Below the pieces are notes generated by a model. The model was given only the letters and a program-made list of their open reading frames with translations, was not told where the DNA came from and ran no database searches. A stretch of 51,149 bases of DNA from Rubrivivax sp. Lineage in GTDB: Bacteria; Pseudomonadota; Gammaproteobacteria; Burkholderiales; Burkholderiaceae. The translations under genes were made by a program, and so were the position numbers. This document shows, piece by piece, positions 1-8,087 of this stretch. The number at the start of each line of letters is the position of its first letter. Position 1 is the first letter of the stretch. The stretch covers positions 1 through 51,149 of the forward strand of contig JAEUOZ010000072.1 of assembly GCA_016790225.1 (NCBI GenBank). The letters are read 5' to 3'.

Positions 1-35
1 GTGGGTGCCACGGCGTGCGCGCCAGTGGCCCAAGA

Positions 36-109
36 CTATGCGTAGCTTGTGGCTCCCGCAGTCGAGGTACGGCAAGAGCGAACTACGCATAGTCAGCATC
101 TATGCATAG
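36..109. repeat. Array of palindromic CTAYGCRTAG 10-mers
   Basis: Three copies of the palindrome CTAYGCRTAG lie at 36-45, 83-92 and 100-109. The first two extend to a perfect 12-base inverted pair (34-45 and 83-94). A looser dyad follows at 115-136, with GCTATG and CATAGC arms around AAAGCTTT. The rest of the 308-base stretch before the peptidase stop shows no convincing gene. This could be an operator cluster for a gene beyond the left edge or the remnant of a small mobile element; the sequence alone does not decide. Confidence 0.5.
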
Positions 110-308
110 GGGTTGCTATGCAAAGCTTTCCATAGCGACCCAAACCGGCCGATCGACGCGCTCCGAAGCTGCCGGACGACCGGCCCGGATCCTTCACGTT
201 CCGCATCTACGAAGCAGCCATACGTGGTCTCCGGCACTCGACACGTCCAGTCGCTGGCGAAGGGCGGCTTCCGAGAGGCTCACCTATGCGGCTCTTGGCG
301 ATTCGCAG

Positions 309-2378
309 CTAGTTGAGCGCCTTGCGGAAGAAGGCGTACGTGAGCGCGTCGACGTACGACTGCTGCTCCGGCGTCGAACCCGACCCATGGCCGCCTTCGG
401 TGTTCTCGAAGTACAGCACGTCGTGCCCCTGGTCCTTCATCTTCGCGAACATCTTGCGCGCGTGCCCCGGGTGCACACGATCGTCGCGGGTCGTTGTCCA
501 GACGAATACCTTCGGGTACTTCTTGTCCTTGATGACGTTCTGGTACGGCGAGTACTCGCCGATGAAGTCCCAATCGCTGGGCTTGTCAGGATCGCCGTAC
601 TCGCCCATCCACGATGCGCCAGCCAGCAGCTGGTGGTAGCGCTTCATGTCGAGCAGCGGGATCGCGCTCACCGCCGCCCCGAAGAGGTCCGGGCGCTGCG
701 TGAAGGCCGCGCCCACCAGCAGGCCGCCCTGGCTGACCCCGGAGATGCCCAGGTGCGCCGGCGACGTGATCCTGCGCTTCACCAGGTCCTCGGCCACCGC
801 GATGAAGTCGTCATGCGCCTTCTGGCGGCCTTCGCGCTGCGCGACCTGGCGCCACGCCGGGCCGAACTCGCCGCCGCCCCGCAGGTTGGCCAGGACCCAG
901 ACGCCCCCGCGTTCCAGCCAGGCGGCGCCGCGCGCCGCGTCGTAGCCCGGCACCTGGGAGCTTTCGAAGCCCCCGTAGCCGAAGAGGATGGTCGGGTTGC
1001 GGCCGTCGAGCTGGAGCTTGTCCCGCATCACGATGAAGTACGGCACCCGGGTGCCATCCTTCGAGGTCGCTTCCTGCTGCGCCACCGTCAGCCCCTGGGC
1101 GTCGAAGAACGCCGGCAGACCCTTCATCTTTTCGCGGACATCGGTGCCCGCCTGGCCCCGGTACAGGGTGGTGGGCTCGATGAAGCTGGTGACGGTGAGC
1201 CAGTAGTCGTCGCTGCTGTCGCGGTCGAAGGCCGACAGTCGTATCGAGGCCATGCGGGGCACGTCCACGTCGCGGCGCTTCCACTGCCCGCCTTCGCGTC
1301 GCAGCTCTGTCATGCGCGCCTTCACGTTGTCCAGGATGTCCAGCAGAACCAGGCTCTTCGTGACCGTGAACCTCTTCAGCGAAGTTCGGGGACCGGGCTC
1401 GAAGAGAAGCTCGAAGTCGCGCCCACCCGCCAGGAACTTGTCCAGGTCGCCCGCGATGAGTGAACCCGCCTTGAAGACCGTTGTGGCTGGCTTCCAGTCG
1501 CTGCGTAAGCGCACTATCAGCATGCCGTTGAGTGCGGACACGTCGGCATCCTTCGGGGTGTCGAGCAATACCCACTTTCCGCCGTGCAGGAAGAAAGTCT
1601 CGCCGAGGCGCACGCCCGTCTCACGGCGAATCTGGTGGTAGCTGCGCCCGGGCTCGTTCACCACAAAGCCCGCGACGCCGAAGGCGTCGGCCTCCTGACC
1701 TTCGAAGAGGGTCTTGGCCTCGGCGATTGGCGTGCCCCGCTTCCACGCCTTCACGATGCGTGGGTAGCCCGAGCGGGTCATTGAACCGGGACCAAAGTCG
1801 CGCGCCACGTAAAGGGTATCGGCATCGACCCAGTCGACGCGCTGCTTCGCCTCGGCAAGGCGGAAGCCGTCCTTCACGAACTGTTTGGTGACCATGTCGA
1901 ACTCGCGAATCTCGACCGCATCGGCACCGCCGCGCGACAGCGAGATCAGGCATCGCCGGTACTCGGGATAGAGGCAGTCGGCGGCCCGGTAGGCCCAGTC
2001 CACCTTGTCCTCGGCAGACAGCCGAGTGATGTCCAGCACCGGCTCCCACTTCGGGTCCGGCTTGCGGTATTCCGCGAGCGTGGTGCGCCGCAACAGCCCG
2101 CGCGGATGGGTCGCGTCCTGCCAGTGGTTGTAGAGGAAGTCGCCACGCTTGACCACGCCCGGGATGCGCTCGCGCGAGGTGGCAATGGCCAGCAGGCGGG
2201 CCTGCAACGCTTTGAAGTCGGGCGTGGCCTCCAGGATCGGCCGGGTGACCGCGTTCTGCGCCTGCACCCACTCGAGTTGCCTCTGCCCGGTGACATCCTC
2301 GAGCCAGAGGTAGGGGTCCTCCTGCGCGAATGCGCTCAAGCACATGAGCACGGTAGCAACGGCTGCAATCTTCTTCAT
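309..2378 (-). CDS. Secreted prolyl oligopeptidase family (S9) serine peptidase
   Basis: This 689-residue peptidase should cleave short proline-containing peptides in the periplasm. The start was chosen at MKKIAAVATVLMCLSAFAQ, a clear signal peptide preceded by a GGAGAAGG ribosome site; a longer frame exists upstream but would bury the signal. The N-terminal half is the family's beta-propeller and begins with the typical DPYLWLED. The C-terminal half is the alpha/beta hydrolase domain. Its catalytic serine sits in GVSQGG (about residue 549), the aspartate in TRDDRVHPGH (about 633) and the histidine in EGGHGSG (about 664), so the triad is intact. It is the last gene of the minus-strand block, 233 bases after the TRAP permease, so it may be transcribed separately. 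Substrate is unknown. Confidence 0.93.
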   Translation of the reverse strand: MKKIAAVATVLMCLSAFAQEDPYLWLEDVTGQRQLEWVQAQNAVTRPILEATPDFKALQARLLAIATSRERIPGVVKRGDFLYNHWQDATHPRGLLRRTTLAEYRKPDPKWEPVLDITRLSAEDKVDWAYRAADCLYPEYRRCLISLSRGGADAVEIREFDMVTKQFVKDGFRLAEAKQRVDWVDADTLYVARDFGPGSMTRSGYPRIVKAWKRGTPIAEAKTLFEGQEADAFGVAGFVVNEPGRSYHQIRRETGVRLGETFFLHGGKWVLLDTPKDADVSALNGMLIVRLRSDWKPATTVFKAGSLIAGDLDKFLAGGRDFELLFEPGPRTSLKRFTVTKSLVLLDILDNVKARMTELRREGGQWKRRDVDVPRMASIRLSAFDRDSSDDYWLTVTSFIEPTTLYRGQAGTDVREKMKGLPAFFDAQGLTVAQQEATSKDGTRVPYFIVMRDKLQLDGRNPTILFGYGGFESSQVPGYDAARGAAWLERGGVWVLANLRGGGEFGPAWRQVAQREGRQKAHDDFIAVAEDLVKRRITSPAHLGISGVSQGGLLVGAAFTQRPDLFGAAVSAIPLLDMKRYHQLLAGASWMGEYGDPDKPSDWDFIGEYSPYQNVIKDKKYPKVFVWTTTRDDRVHPGHARKMFAKMKDQGHDVLYFENTEGGHGSGSTPEQQSYVDALTYAFFRKALN

Positions 2379-2510
2379 GTTTTGAACCTTCTCCGATGGG
2401 CGGGATGTGGTGCACGCCACGCTTGCCTAGCGTTGGCCGCAGACTCTATCGTGGAGAAGCGATCGCGGCGCGCTGCCGTACGGGAATGTGCAACGTAGCC
2501 TGTTCCAGGC

Positions 2511-2526
2511 GTTGGCGCACGCCAAC
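2511..2526. promoter_or_regulatory. 16-base dyad between dctM and the peptidase gene
   Basis: GTTGGCG and CGCCAAC are separated by two bases. It lies in the 233-base gap downstream of the TRAP permease and upstream of the peptidase. It could be an operator or a weak hairpin; there is no T-run next to it. No other feature is seen in this gap. Confidence 0.25.
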
Positions 2527-2611
2527 CAGCCTGATGCTGGATGGCGCGCGCCTGCGCGGCCCTTCTCCAGGCCCATTGTTTGGCGGACGCACAAGTCGCA
2601 TGCCCAGCGCA

Positions 2612-3897
2612 TTACCGCACCCACCCCATTGCAATCCACGGCTGCCAGATCACCAGCGCCAGGCAGCCCAGCATCAAGCCGATGAAGGGCAGCGCGGCTA
2701 GGCACAGCGTGCCGAAGGGCTGCTTGAAGGCCGTCATCGCGACGATCAGGTTCAGGCCCACCGGTGGCGTGAGGTAGCCGATCTCCAGGTTCAGGATCAT
2801 GATGATCCCGAACAGCACCTTGTCGTAGCCGTAGGCCTCGGCGATGGGCACCAGCAGCGGCGCCAGCACGAGGATGGCCACGTCGACCGTCATCACGCAG
2901 CCCACCAGCAGGAGCAGCAGGTTGACGAGCAGGATGAAGGTGATGGGGCTTTCGATGACCATCTGCACCCACTGCACCAGCGCCGTGGGCACGCGGTGCT
3001 CGGTGAGCAGCAGCGACAGGCTCAGCGCACAGGCAATGACCGGGAACAGCGCGCCGCCGAAGCGCGCCGCTTCCAGCACCGTGGCGTACAGGTCGGCAAG
3101 CTTCATCTCGCGGTGCACGAAGAGCTCGATGGTCACCGCATAGACCAGCGCCGCTGCCGCCGCTTCGGTGGTGCTGAAGAAGCCGCTGTAGATGCCGCCG
3201 AGCAAGATCACCGGCAGCAGCAAGGCCCAGATGCCTTCGCGGAGTGCAACCCAGAACTCGCCCGCATCAAATGGCGTGGTCGGCATGTGCCGGTTCTTCC
3301 ACACTGCGTAGGCCGCGAACGCCAGCGTGAGCAGGATCCCCCCCCGATGCCGGCCTTGAACAGGTCGACCACCGAGGTCTCGGTGACCAACGCGTACAAG
3401 ATCATCGGCACCGAAGGCGGGATGATGATGCCCAGCGTGCCGCCCGACATCACCGCGCCCAGCGCAAAGCGCTTCTCGTAGCCGGCCTTCAGCAGCGCGG
3501 GAACCATCACCGAGCCGACGGCCAGCATGGTGACGATGGACGAGCCCGATATCGATGCATCGAGCGCGCAACTCAGCACGCAGGCCACCGCCAGCCCGCC
3601 GGGGATGCGCGGGGTCAGCGCCTTCATGATGCGGATGAGCCGCCGCGCCGTGCTGCCGCGCGTCATCACCTGGCCGCACAGCATGAACATCGGGATCGAC
3701 AGGATCAGCTCCTTGTCCAGCGCGATCCACAGGTCTTCGGCGATGTACTCCAGACGGCCCTGGCCCCACAGCAGGTGCACCAGCGCGGCCAGCGCCAACA
3801 GGATCAGCATCAGCGGCTGGCGCAGCACCAGCAGCGCAGCCACCAGCACGATGGGCGCGAAGGGTGCGAGCGGCGCCAACGCAGCGAGTGTGCTCAT
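2612..3897 (-). CDS. TRAP transporter large permease (DctM type), frameshifted
   Basis: This is the channel subunit of a tripartite ATP-independent periplasmic transporter, a multi-span inner membrane protein. The reading frame is split. The first part starts with MSTLAALAPLAPFAPIVLVA at 3897 and runs to FKAGIGGG. The second part resumes in another frame at ILLTLAFAAYAVWKNRH and continues to the end. The switch falls in eight consecutive C on the plus strand (3338-3345); nine or six would keep one frame. With one base restored the protein is 428 residues, the usual DctM length, with characteristic stretches such as CALDASISGSS, GIIIPPSVPM and LEIGYLTPPVGLN. Either an assembly/sequencing slip or a genuine recent mutation is possible; the rest of the gene shows no decay. 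Confidence 0.9.
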
Positions 3898-3932
3898 GTC
3901 AGTACCGCCGGGCCGTTCCCAAGGTACTGACA

Positions 3933-3972
3933 GCCCCCTCGGGGGGTCGCGAGCAAGGCGAGCTTGGGGGTC
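3933..3972. repeat. GC-rich intergenic repeat
   Basis: A CCCCCTCGGGGGG hairpin is followed by a GCGAG/CTTGGGGG tail in the 94-base gap between the DctQ-type and DctM-type genes. I recall this pattern as a dispersed intergenic repeat in many Burkholderiales. It may act as a REP-like mRNA stabiliser or weak terminator between the two permease genes. Family identity is from memory, not from a search. Confidence 0.5.
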
Positions 3973-3991
3973 GTTTCATGTCAGCTACTGG

Positions 3992-4567
3992 CTACGGCTC
4001 AGCCACCGCACGCCGCGGCCGCAGGGCTGGCCAGCGCGCATAACAGAAGTAGCGCACGGCGGCGGACACGAAACCCAGTGGGATGGCCAGCTGGAACGGC
4101 CACACCGGCCACTGCAGCATGCTGGCGCGCATCCCTGTGGCGTAAGAGCCCGCCACGAAGTGCGCGCCGTACCAGGCGGCAACCAGCAGCAGCATGCCGC
4201 TCAGCAAGTCGGCCACGCGGTCCACGGTGGCGCTCCACTTCGCCGGCACCACGCCAAAGGCCACCTGCGGCACCAGGTGCGCAGCGCTCGCGGTGGCGAT
4301 GCCGATGCCGGCGTAGGTGGCGATGACCAGCGCAAACACCGCCATCTTCTGCGCGCCAACGATGCCGGTGGGGCCGATGTCGATGCCCATCAGGGTCACC
4401 AGCGGGTACAGCAACTCGCGCCCAAGCGTATCGCCGATCAGCAGCAAGGCGATGAGCGCAAAGGCGCTCACCGCGATGGCGCATTCGGCACGGTGCCAGC
4501 CCGCGAGCAAGCGCTGAACGGTGGCCGGCGCCGGGGGCGGCAAGGGTGGGGTCACGGCGGCATCCAC
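3992..4567 (-). CDS. TRAP transporter small permease (DctQ type)
   Basis: This 191-residue protein is the small membrane subunit that bridges the solute-binding protein and the large permease. Four hydrophobic segments can be seen, at roughly residues 28-48, 70-95, 115-140 and 153-178. The family-like AQKMAVFALVIATYAGIGIA stretch is present, and the length is typical. It lies 35 bases after the DctP-type gene and 94 bases before the DctM-type gene on the same strand, the normal P-Q-M order. The start MDAAVTPP is the first methionine of the frame; a slightly later start cannot be excluded. Confidence 0.88.
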   Translation of the reverse strand: MDAAVTPPLPPPAPATVQRLLAGWHRAECAIAVSAFALIALLLIGDTLGRELLYPLVTLMGIDIGPTGIVGAQKMAVFALVIATYAGIGIATASAAHLVPQVAFGVVPAKWSATVDRVADLLSGMLLLVAAWYGAHFVAGSYATGMRASMLQWPVWPFQLAIPLGFVSAAVRYFCYARWPALRPRRAVAEP

Positions 4568-4602
4568 GCTGTGACCCCCGTGTCAACACCAAGCACGGCC
4601 GG

Positions 4603-5685
4603 TCAGCTCTGCTTCGCGCAAGCCATGCGTGCTGCCTCGGCCTGCTGGGCCAGCTTCAGCGAACCAGGGCCGCTGTCTTCCATCCACTTTGGCCACTGCG
4701 CGGCCGCGTCCCTGCGCCAGACCTCGCGTTGCTCGGGCGTGAGTTGCACGATCTGGCCACCGCCCTTTTCGTGCGCGTTGCGCATCGCCTGCTCGAAGTC
4801 GCGCACCTCCTTGCGCAGTTGCGCTGCTGGCGTGCGCGCCCAGGCGCGGCTCAAGGCCTGCTGCTGATCGGGGCTGAGCAGGTCGTAGGTGGTCTTGTTC
4901 ATCAGGGTCAGCGTCGGAATCTCGGTGATGTCCGCTCGCGTCATCACCGGCGCCACTTTGCCGATGCCGGCCGCCACGTAGAACACGGTGGTAATGGGCG
5001 CCCAATCGATCAGCCCGGTCTGGAATGCCGGTGCAAGTTCGGTAGGGGTCGCCGCCGTCGGGTTGGCGCCCAAAGCGGTGTAGTAGTTGACGAGGGTTTT
5101 CGTACCCGTCACCCCAAACTTCTGCCCCTTGACATCAGCCGCCGAGGTGAGGGGCCGCTTGGCGGCCAAGATGGATTCTCCGGCGTTGCCCCAACCCAGG
5201 AACTGCACGCCTTTGGCGACCCACAGCTCGCGCACCACGGGCGTGAGGCCGTCGATGACGCAGTCGCGTTCCTTGCTGTCCCTGAAGTAGAAGGGCGCCG
5301 TCAGCACCTGCATCTCCGGCACCATCAGCGCCGAAGTGGACGCGGAGAAAGGCCCCATGTCGATGCGCCCGCGCGCCACTTGCTGCAAGGCATCGACCTC
5401 GGAGCCCAGTTGCCCGGAATGAAAGACCGAGATCTTGAGGCTGCCGCCGCTTTCCTCTTCGGCCGCCTTGGCCACACGCTCGGCCTGGTTGACCCAGACC
5501 GTCTTGGCCGGCGCGACCGTGGCGTAGCGCAGCTCGACGGCCTTGGCCGCCTGGGCGAAGGCGGGCGCGGCGTTCAAGGCGGCCAGCGATGCGACGATGC
5601 CGGCGGCTACAGCAGTAGCGGCCAGAGGCGGCTTGCGCAGGGCAAGACGGGGCCTGCCGATCACACGTTGGGGTTGGGATTTCAT
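4603..5685 (-). CDS. TRAP transporter solute-binding protein (DctP family)
   Basis: This is the periplasmic receptor of the TRAP system, 360 residues from MKSQPQRV, chosen because an AGGAG site precedes it and a signal peptide follows (cleavage probably after AFA, about residue 44). The mature part has DctP landmarks: LRYATVAP, the GQLGSEVDALQQVARGRIDMG stretch split over about residues 91-111, and the LGANPTAATPTEL region. One oddity stands out. The arginine of the usual K-x-R-V motif, which salt-bridges the carboxylate of most TRAP ligands, is glycine here (GQKFGV, about residue 191). The ligand may therefore differ from classic C4-dicarboxylates. Neighbouring EthD and CoA-transferase genes suggest an organic acid or a larger degradation intermediate, but this is inference. 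Confidence 0.92.
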   Translation of the reverse strand: MKSQPQRVIGRPRLALRKPPLAATAVAAGIVASLAALNAAPAFAQAAKAVELRYATVAPAKTVWVNQAERVAKAAEEESGGSLKISVFHSGQLGSEVDALQQVARGRIDMGPFSASTSALMVPEMQVLTAPFYFRDSKERDCVIDGLTPVVRELWVAKGVQFLGWGNAGESILAAKRPLTSAADVKGQKFGVTGTKTLVNYYTALGANPTAATPTELAPAFQTGLIDWAPITTVFYVAAGIGKVAPVMTRADITEIPTLTLMNKTTYDLLSPDQQQALSRAWARTPAAQLRKEVRDFEQAMRNAHEKGGGQIVQLTPEQREVWRRDAAAQWPKWMEDSGPGSLKLAQQAEAARMACAKQS

Positions 5686-5710
5686 GGTGATGGGCTCCTG
5701 GTGGGTTGAA

Positions 5711-6022
5711 TTAGGCCAGCTCAGAAAAAACGATGGTGACCCCTCCGCTGGCGAAGTTGGAAAGGTCGGCGGTCGCAGCCAGCCACTCTGGCGTGCTTCT
5801 GACGGTGGCCAGGTGTGATGGACTGTCAAACCAGGCTTCGAACAGGCGGTAGAACGATGGGAGCGAACCATCCGGCCCAGACAGGCCCTTCGACACCTCG
5901 CGGCGCCCCAGGCCCGGAATGGCGGCGGCCAGGGGCAGGTGGACGCCGTGGTAGTAGGACTCGAAGGCCACCGGGTCGGTCGGGTGTCCGTACAGGACGC
6001 TGAGCTTCAGGGCGTGGGTCAT
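5711..6022 (-). CDS. EthD family protein
   Basis: This 103-residue protein has the ferredoxin-like dimeric alpha/beta-barrel signature of the EthD family: the LSVLYGHPTDPVAFESYY strand-helix, followed by HLPLAAAIPG and a C-terminal FASGGVTIVF strand. EthD proteins accompany degradation of ethers and other xenobiotics, usually without a proven catalytic role. A GGAGAG ribosome site precedes the ATG. Its stop is 25 bases before the DctP-type start, so it probably shares a transcript with the transporter. Confidence 0.85.
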   Translation of the reverse strand: MTHALKLSVLYGHPTDPVAFESYYHGVHLPLAAAIPGLGRREVSKGLSGPDGSLPSFYRLFEAWFDSPSHLATVRSTPEWLAATADLSNFASGGVTIVFSELA

Positions 6023-6224
6023 GCGCTCTCCGGGTGGTGGACGAGAGGGTCAAGCCCTCAAGTGGACTGCTCTGGTGGCCTGTCTGGTGGACCGTTCAGG
6101 CGGGCTGTTCAGGTGGCGATGCGCCATTGCATCGCACCAGCCTGCGTCCGGCCAGGGGACAGGTGTCCCGGGCTGCCGCCATTTGTCCCGCGGTGACCGG
6201 GCCAGGGGCGCCATGTGCTGGCGC

Positions 6225-6291
6225 GGCACCCGCGCGGGCGCGTGGCGCTCACGCGCCGGGCACCCGCTCGGGCGCTTGGCGCTCACGCGCC
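6225..6291. repeat. Two 33-base tandem copies, period 34
   Basis: Copies lie at 6225-6257 and 6259-6291, each beginning GGCACCCGC and ending GGCGCTCACGCGCC, and differing at only two positions. They fill the 280-base gap between the CoA-transferase stop and the EthD start. Each copy can fold through its own GGCGC and GCGCC parts. A role as operator pair, terminator or slippage product is open. Confidence 0.6.
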
Positions 6292-6302
6292 GCGCTTGCG
6301 GC

Positions 6303-7706
6303 TCAGCCGTTCCCCGGCCAGAGCGGCGCGTGCGATCCCGGTGGCATCGCCGGCCGCTGCCAGTGGATGCGCTGGCCGTTGATGCGGGCCGCATGCGGCA
6401 CGGCGCGCAGCAGCCCGAAGCCGCTGGCCTGCGCCTCCAGGGCTGCATCGACATCCGGCTTCGGCACGCGCGCCACATCGGCGTGTTGGCCCAGGCTGGT
6501 CAGCCAGCGCCCCACGCCGGCCAGCGACACGTGCACGCACCAGCTGCCACCCTCACGCCTCTGCCGCAGCAGCGCCGCCAGGGTGCCAAAGGCCAGCAGG
6601 TAGCCGGCACCATAGTCCAGTGCCTGCAGCGGCAGCGCCGTGGGCTCGGCGCGGCCCAGGGCCTGCGCCTCGGCCAGATTGATGCCGGTGGCGCTCTGAA
6701 CGAGCGAGTCGAAGCCACGGCGCCCAGCCCACGGCCCGGTGCGGCCATAGGCGCTCAGCGAGGTGCAGACGACGCCCGGGCGCAGTGCCACCAGCTCATC
6801 CTCGCCGAAGCCGCGCGCCGCCAGCGCGCCTGGGCGGTAGCCCTGCAGGAAGACGTCGGCCTCGCGCACCAGCGTCTGCAGCCGGGCTCGGTCCAGCGAG
6901 GTACGCAGGTCCAGCAGCGCGGAGCGCTTGCCCTGGCTGGTCTCGGCCAGTGCCTCGATGTTGGGCAGGTGCGGCCCGTTCACCAGCAGCACATCGGCGC
7001 CGTGTGCGGCCAGCGTGCGCCCGGCCACGGGGCCCGCCAGGATGCGCGTCAGCTCCAGCACGCGCAGGCCGGCCAGCGGTGTGTCGCCTTCGCTTTCGCG
7101 CCAGGCCCGGGGTGCCGCATCGCCGATGCGCTCGATGCGCAGCAGCGGCTCCTGTGCCACCGCGCTGGCCTGTGGGTGGGCCGCCCACTCGGCCGGGCTG
7201 CGCACGGCCGCGACCACCAGGTCGCGATCGGCTGCCGCGCTTTCGAAGGCTTCGGCCGTCCAGGGCCCCAGCGCGGCCTCCACCGCAGCGCGCCCGGTGT
7301 CGGGGCCGACGGGCAGGCCCAGCAGCGCAAGCACGCCGTCGCGGTGATGCGCAAAGTTGGCGTGCACGCGCACCCAGCGTCCGTCGCCGCCGCAGCGGTA
7401 CAGGCCGGAGAGCTTGTCCCACATCGCCGGAACGCGGCCGTCCAGCGAGAAGCGGCAGCTGCTCTCGTGCACCACGTCCATCAGGTCGACCTCGGCACTG
7501 GCCGGGGCCCGCCCACGTGCCGCAGCCACTTCGGTGACCGCCAGGGCGGCAGCACCCAAGGCGGCCTGCAGGGCGGTGCCGATGGCGTGGGAACTGGGCA
7601 GTGCCGGCTCAAGGCCTGTGGCCCGGAAGCGATGCAGCGCGGACGGGTCCAGCGCGGCGCCTTGCCACAGCCCGGCCAGAACTTCGGTCAATGGGGCGAT
7701 GGCCAT
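6303..7706 (-). CDS. CaiB/BaiF family (family III) CoA-transferase
   Basis: Family III CoA-transferases move CoA between acids, or act as racemases, through an aspartyl-CoA thioester. The protein has 467 residues. The N-terminal half is a degenerate copy of the fold (with WDKLSGLYRCGGDGRWVRVHANF). The second half has the canonical start LAGLRVLELTRILAGPVAGRTLA, then DLRTSLDRARL, CTSLSAYGRTGPWAGRRGFDSLVQ and the likely catalytic aspartate in ALDYGAGYL (about residue 364). This longer, two-part form is seen in a subset of the family. It heads the minus-strand block with EthD and the TRAP transporter, suggesting that an imported acid is activated to its CoA ester. The acid is unknown. Racemase activity of the AMACR type is an alternative. 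Confidence 0.9.
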   Translation of the reverse strand: MAIAPLTEVLAGLWQGAALDPSALHRFRATGLEPALPSSHAIGTALQAALGAAALAVTEVAAARGRAPASAEVDLMDVVHESSCRFSLDGRVPAMWDKLSGLYRCGGDGRWVRVHANFAHHRDGVLALLGLPVGPDTGRAAVEAALGPWTAEAFESAAADRDLVVAAVRSPAEWAAHPQASAVAQEPLLRIERIGDAAPRAWRESEGDTPLAGLRVLELTRILAGPVAGRTLAAHGADVLLVNGPHLPNIEALAETSQGKRSALLDLRTSLDRARLQTLVREADVFLQGYRPGALAARGFGEDELVALRPGVVCTSLSAYGRTGPWAGRRGFDSLVQSATGINLAEAQALGRAEPTALPLQALDYGAGYLLAFGTLAALLRQRREGGSWCVHVSLAGVGRWLTSLGQHADVARVPKPDVDAALEAQASGFGLLRAVPHAARINGQRIHWQRPAMPPGSHAPLWPGNG

Positions 7707-8087
7707 CGTGCAGCTCCGAAGCCGGTCGACTGCCCGCCCTGCGTCGGCGCCGCGGGGCGGGGTGGAACAGCGGACCCATGGCGTAGGGAGAGGGACATGT
7801 GCACTCCTTGCGCGTCAGTCCTCGCCCGCGGGAGTGCGGGGGGCCTGCAGGTGTGTGGACTCGGCGGGCTGGAGTATCCCGCGGGCTCCAGGTCCATGCC
7901 GGCCATGGGCGGGGCGTGGGCGTGACCTGGGCCGGCCACACCCTGTCGCCTGGCGTGACGAAGCTCACGCCCCGCGCCCCCTGCAAACAGGTGCCACCGT
8001 CCGTTCGGCCGTGTTGCCATCCTGAACGCTTCGGGAGACTGCCTTCACACCGTTTCCTACTCCTCCCGCTGTCGAAAGGTAAGCCCC
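7707..8087. other. Divergent intergenic region with a perfect dyad
   Basis: This 381-base region separates the minus-strand CoA-transferase from the plus-strand DUF11-like gene and should hold both promoters. A perfect dyad GGCGTGA-N6-TCACGCC lies at 7952-7971. A second, weaker one (TGGAG with CTCCA) lies around the TATCCCGCGGG stretch near 7870-7891. No convincing gene or clear sigma70 hexamers were seen. Confidence 0.4.

Noticed and set aside
102..1463. Plus-strand open frame opposite the S9 peptidase
   Set aside because: Arg/Ala/Val-rich translation with no ribosome site. The peptidase on the minus strand has an intact triad.
3330..3350. Programmed ribosomal frameshifting in the DctM-type gene
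   Set aside because: A G-run alone is not a known efficient slippery site for this family, no stimulatory structure is evident, and DctM proteins are normally encoded in one frame. A homopolymer indel is simpler.
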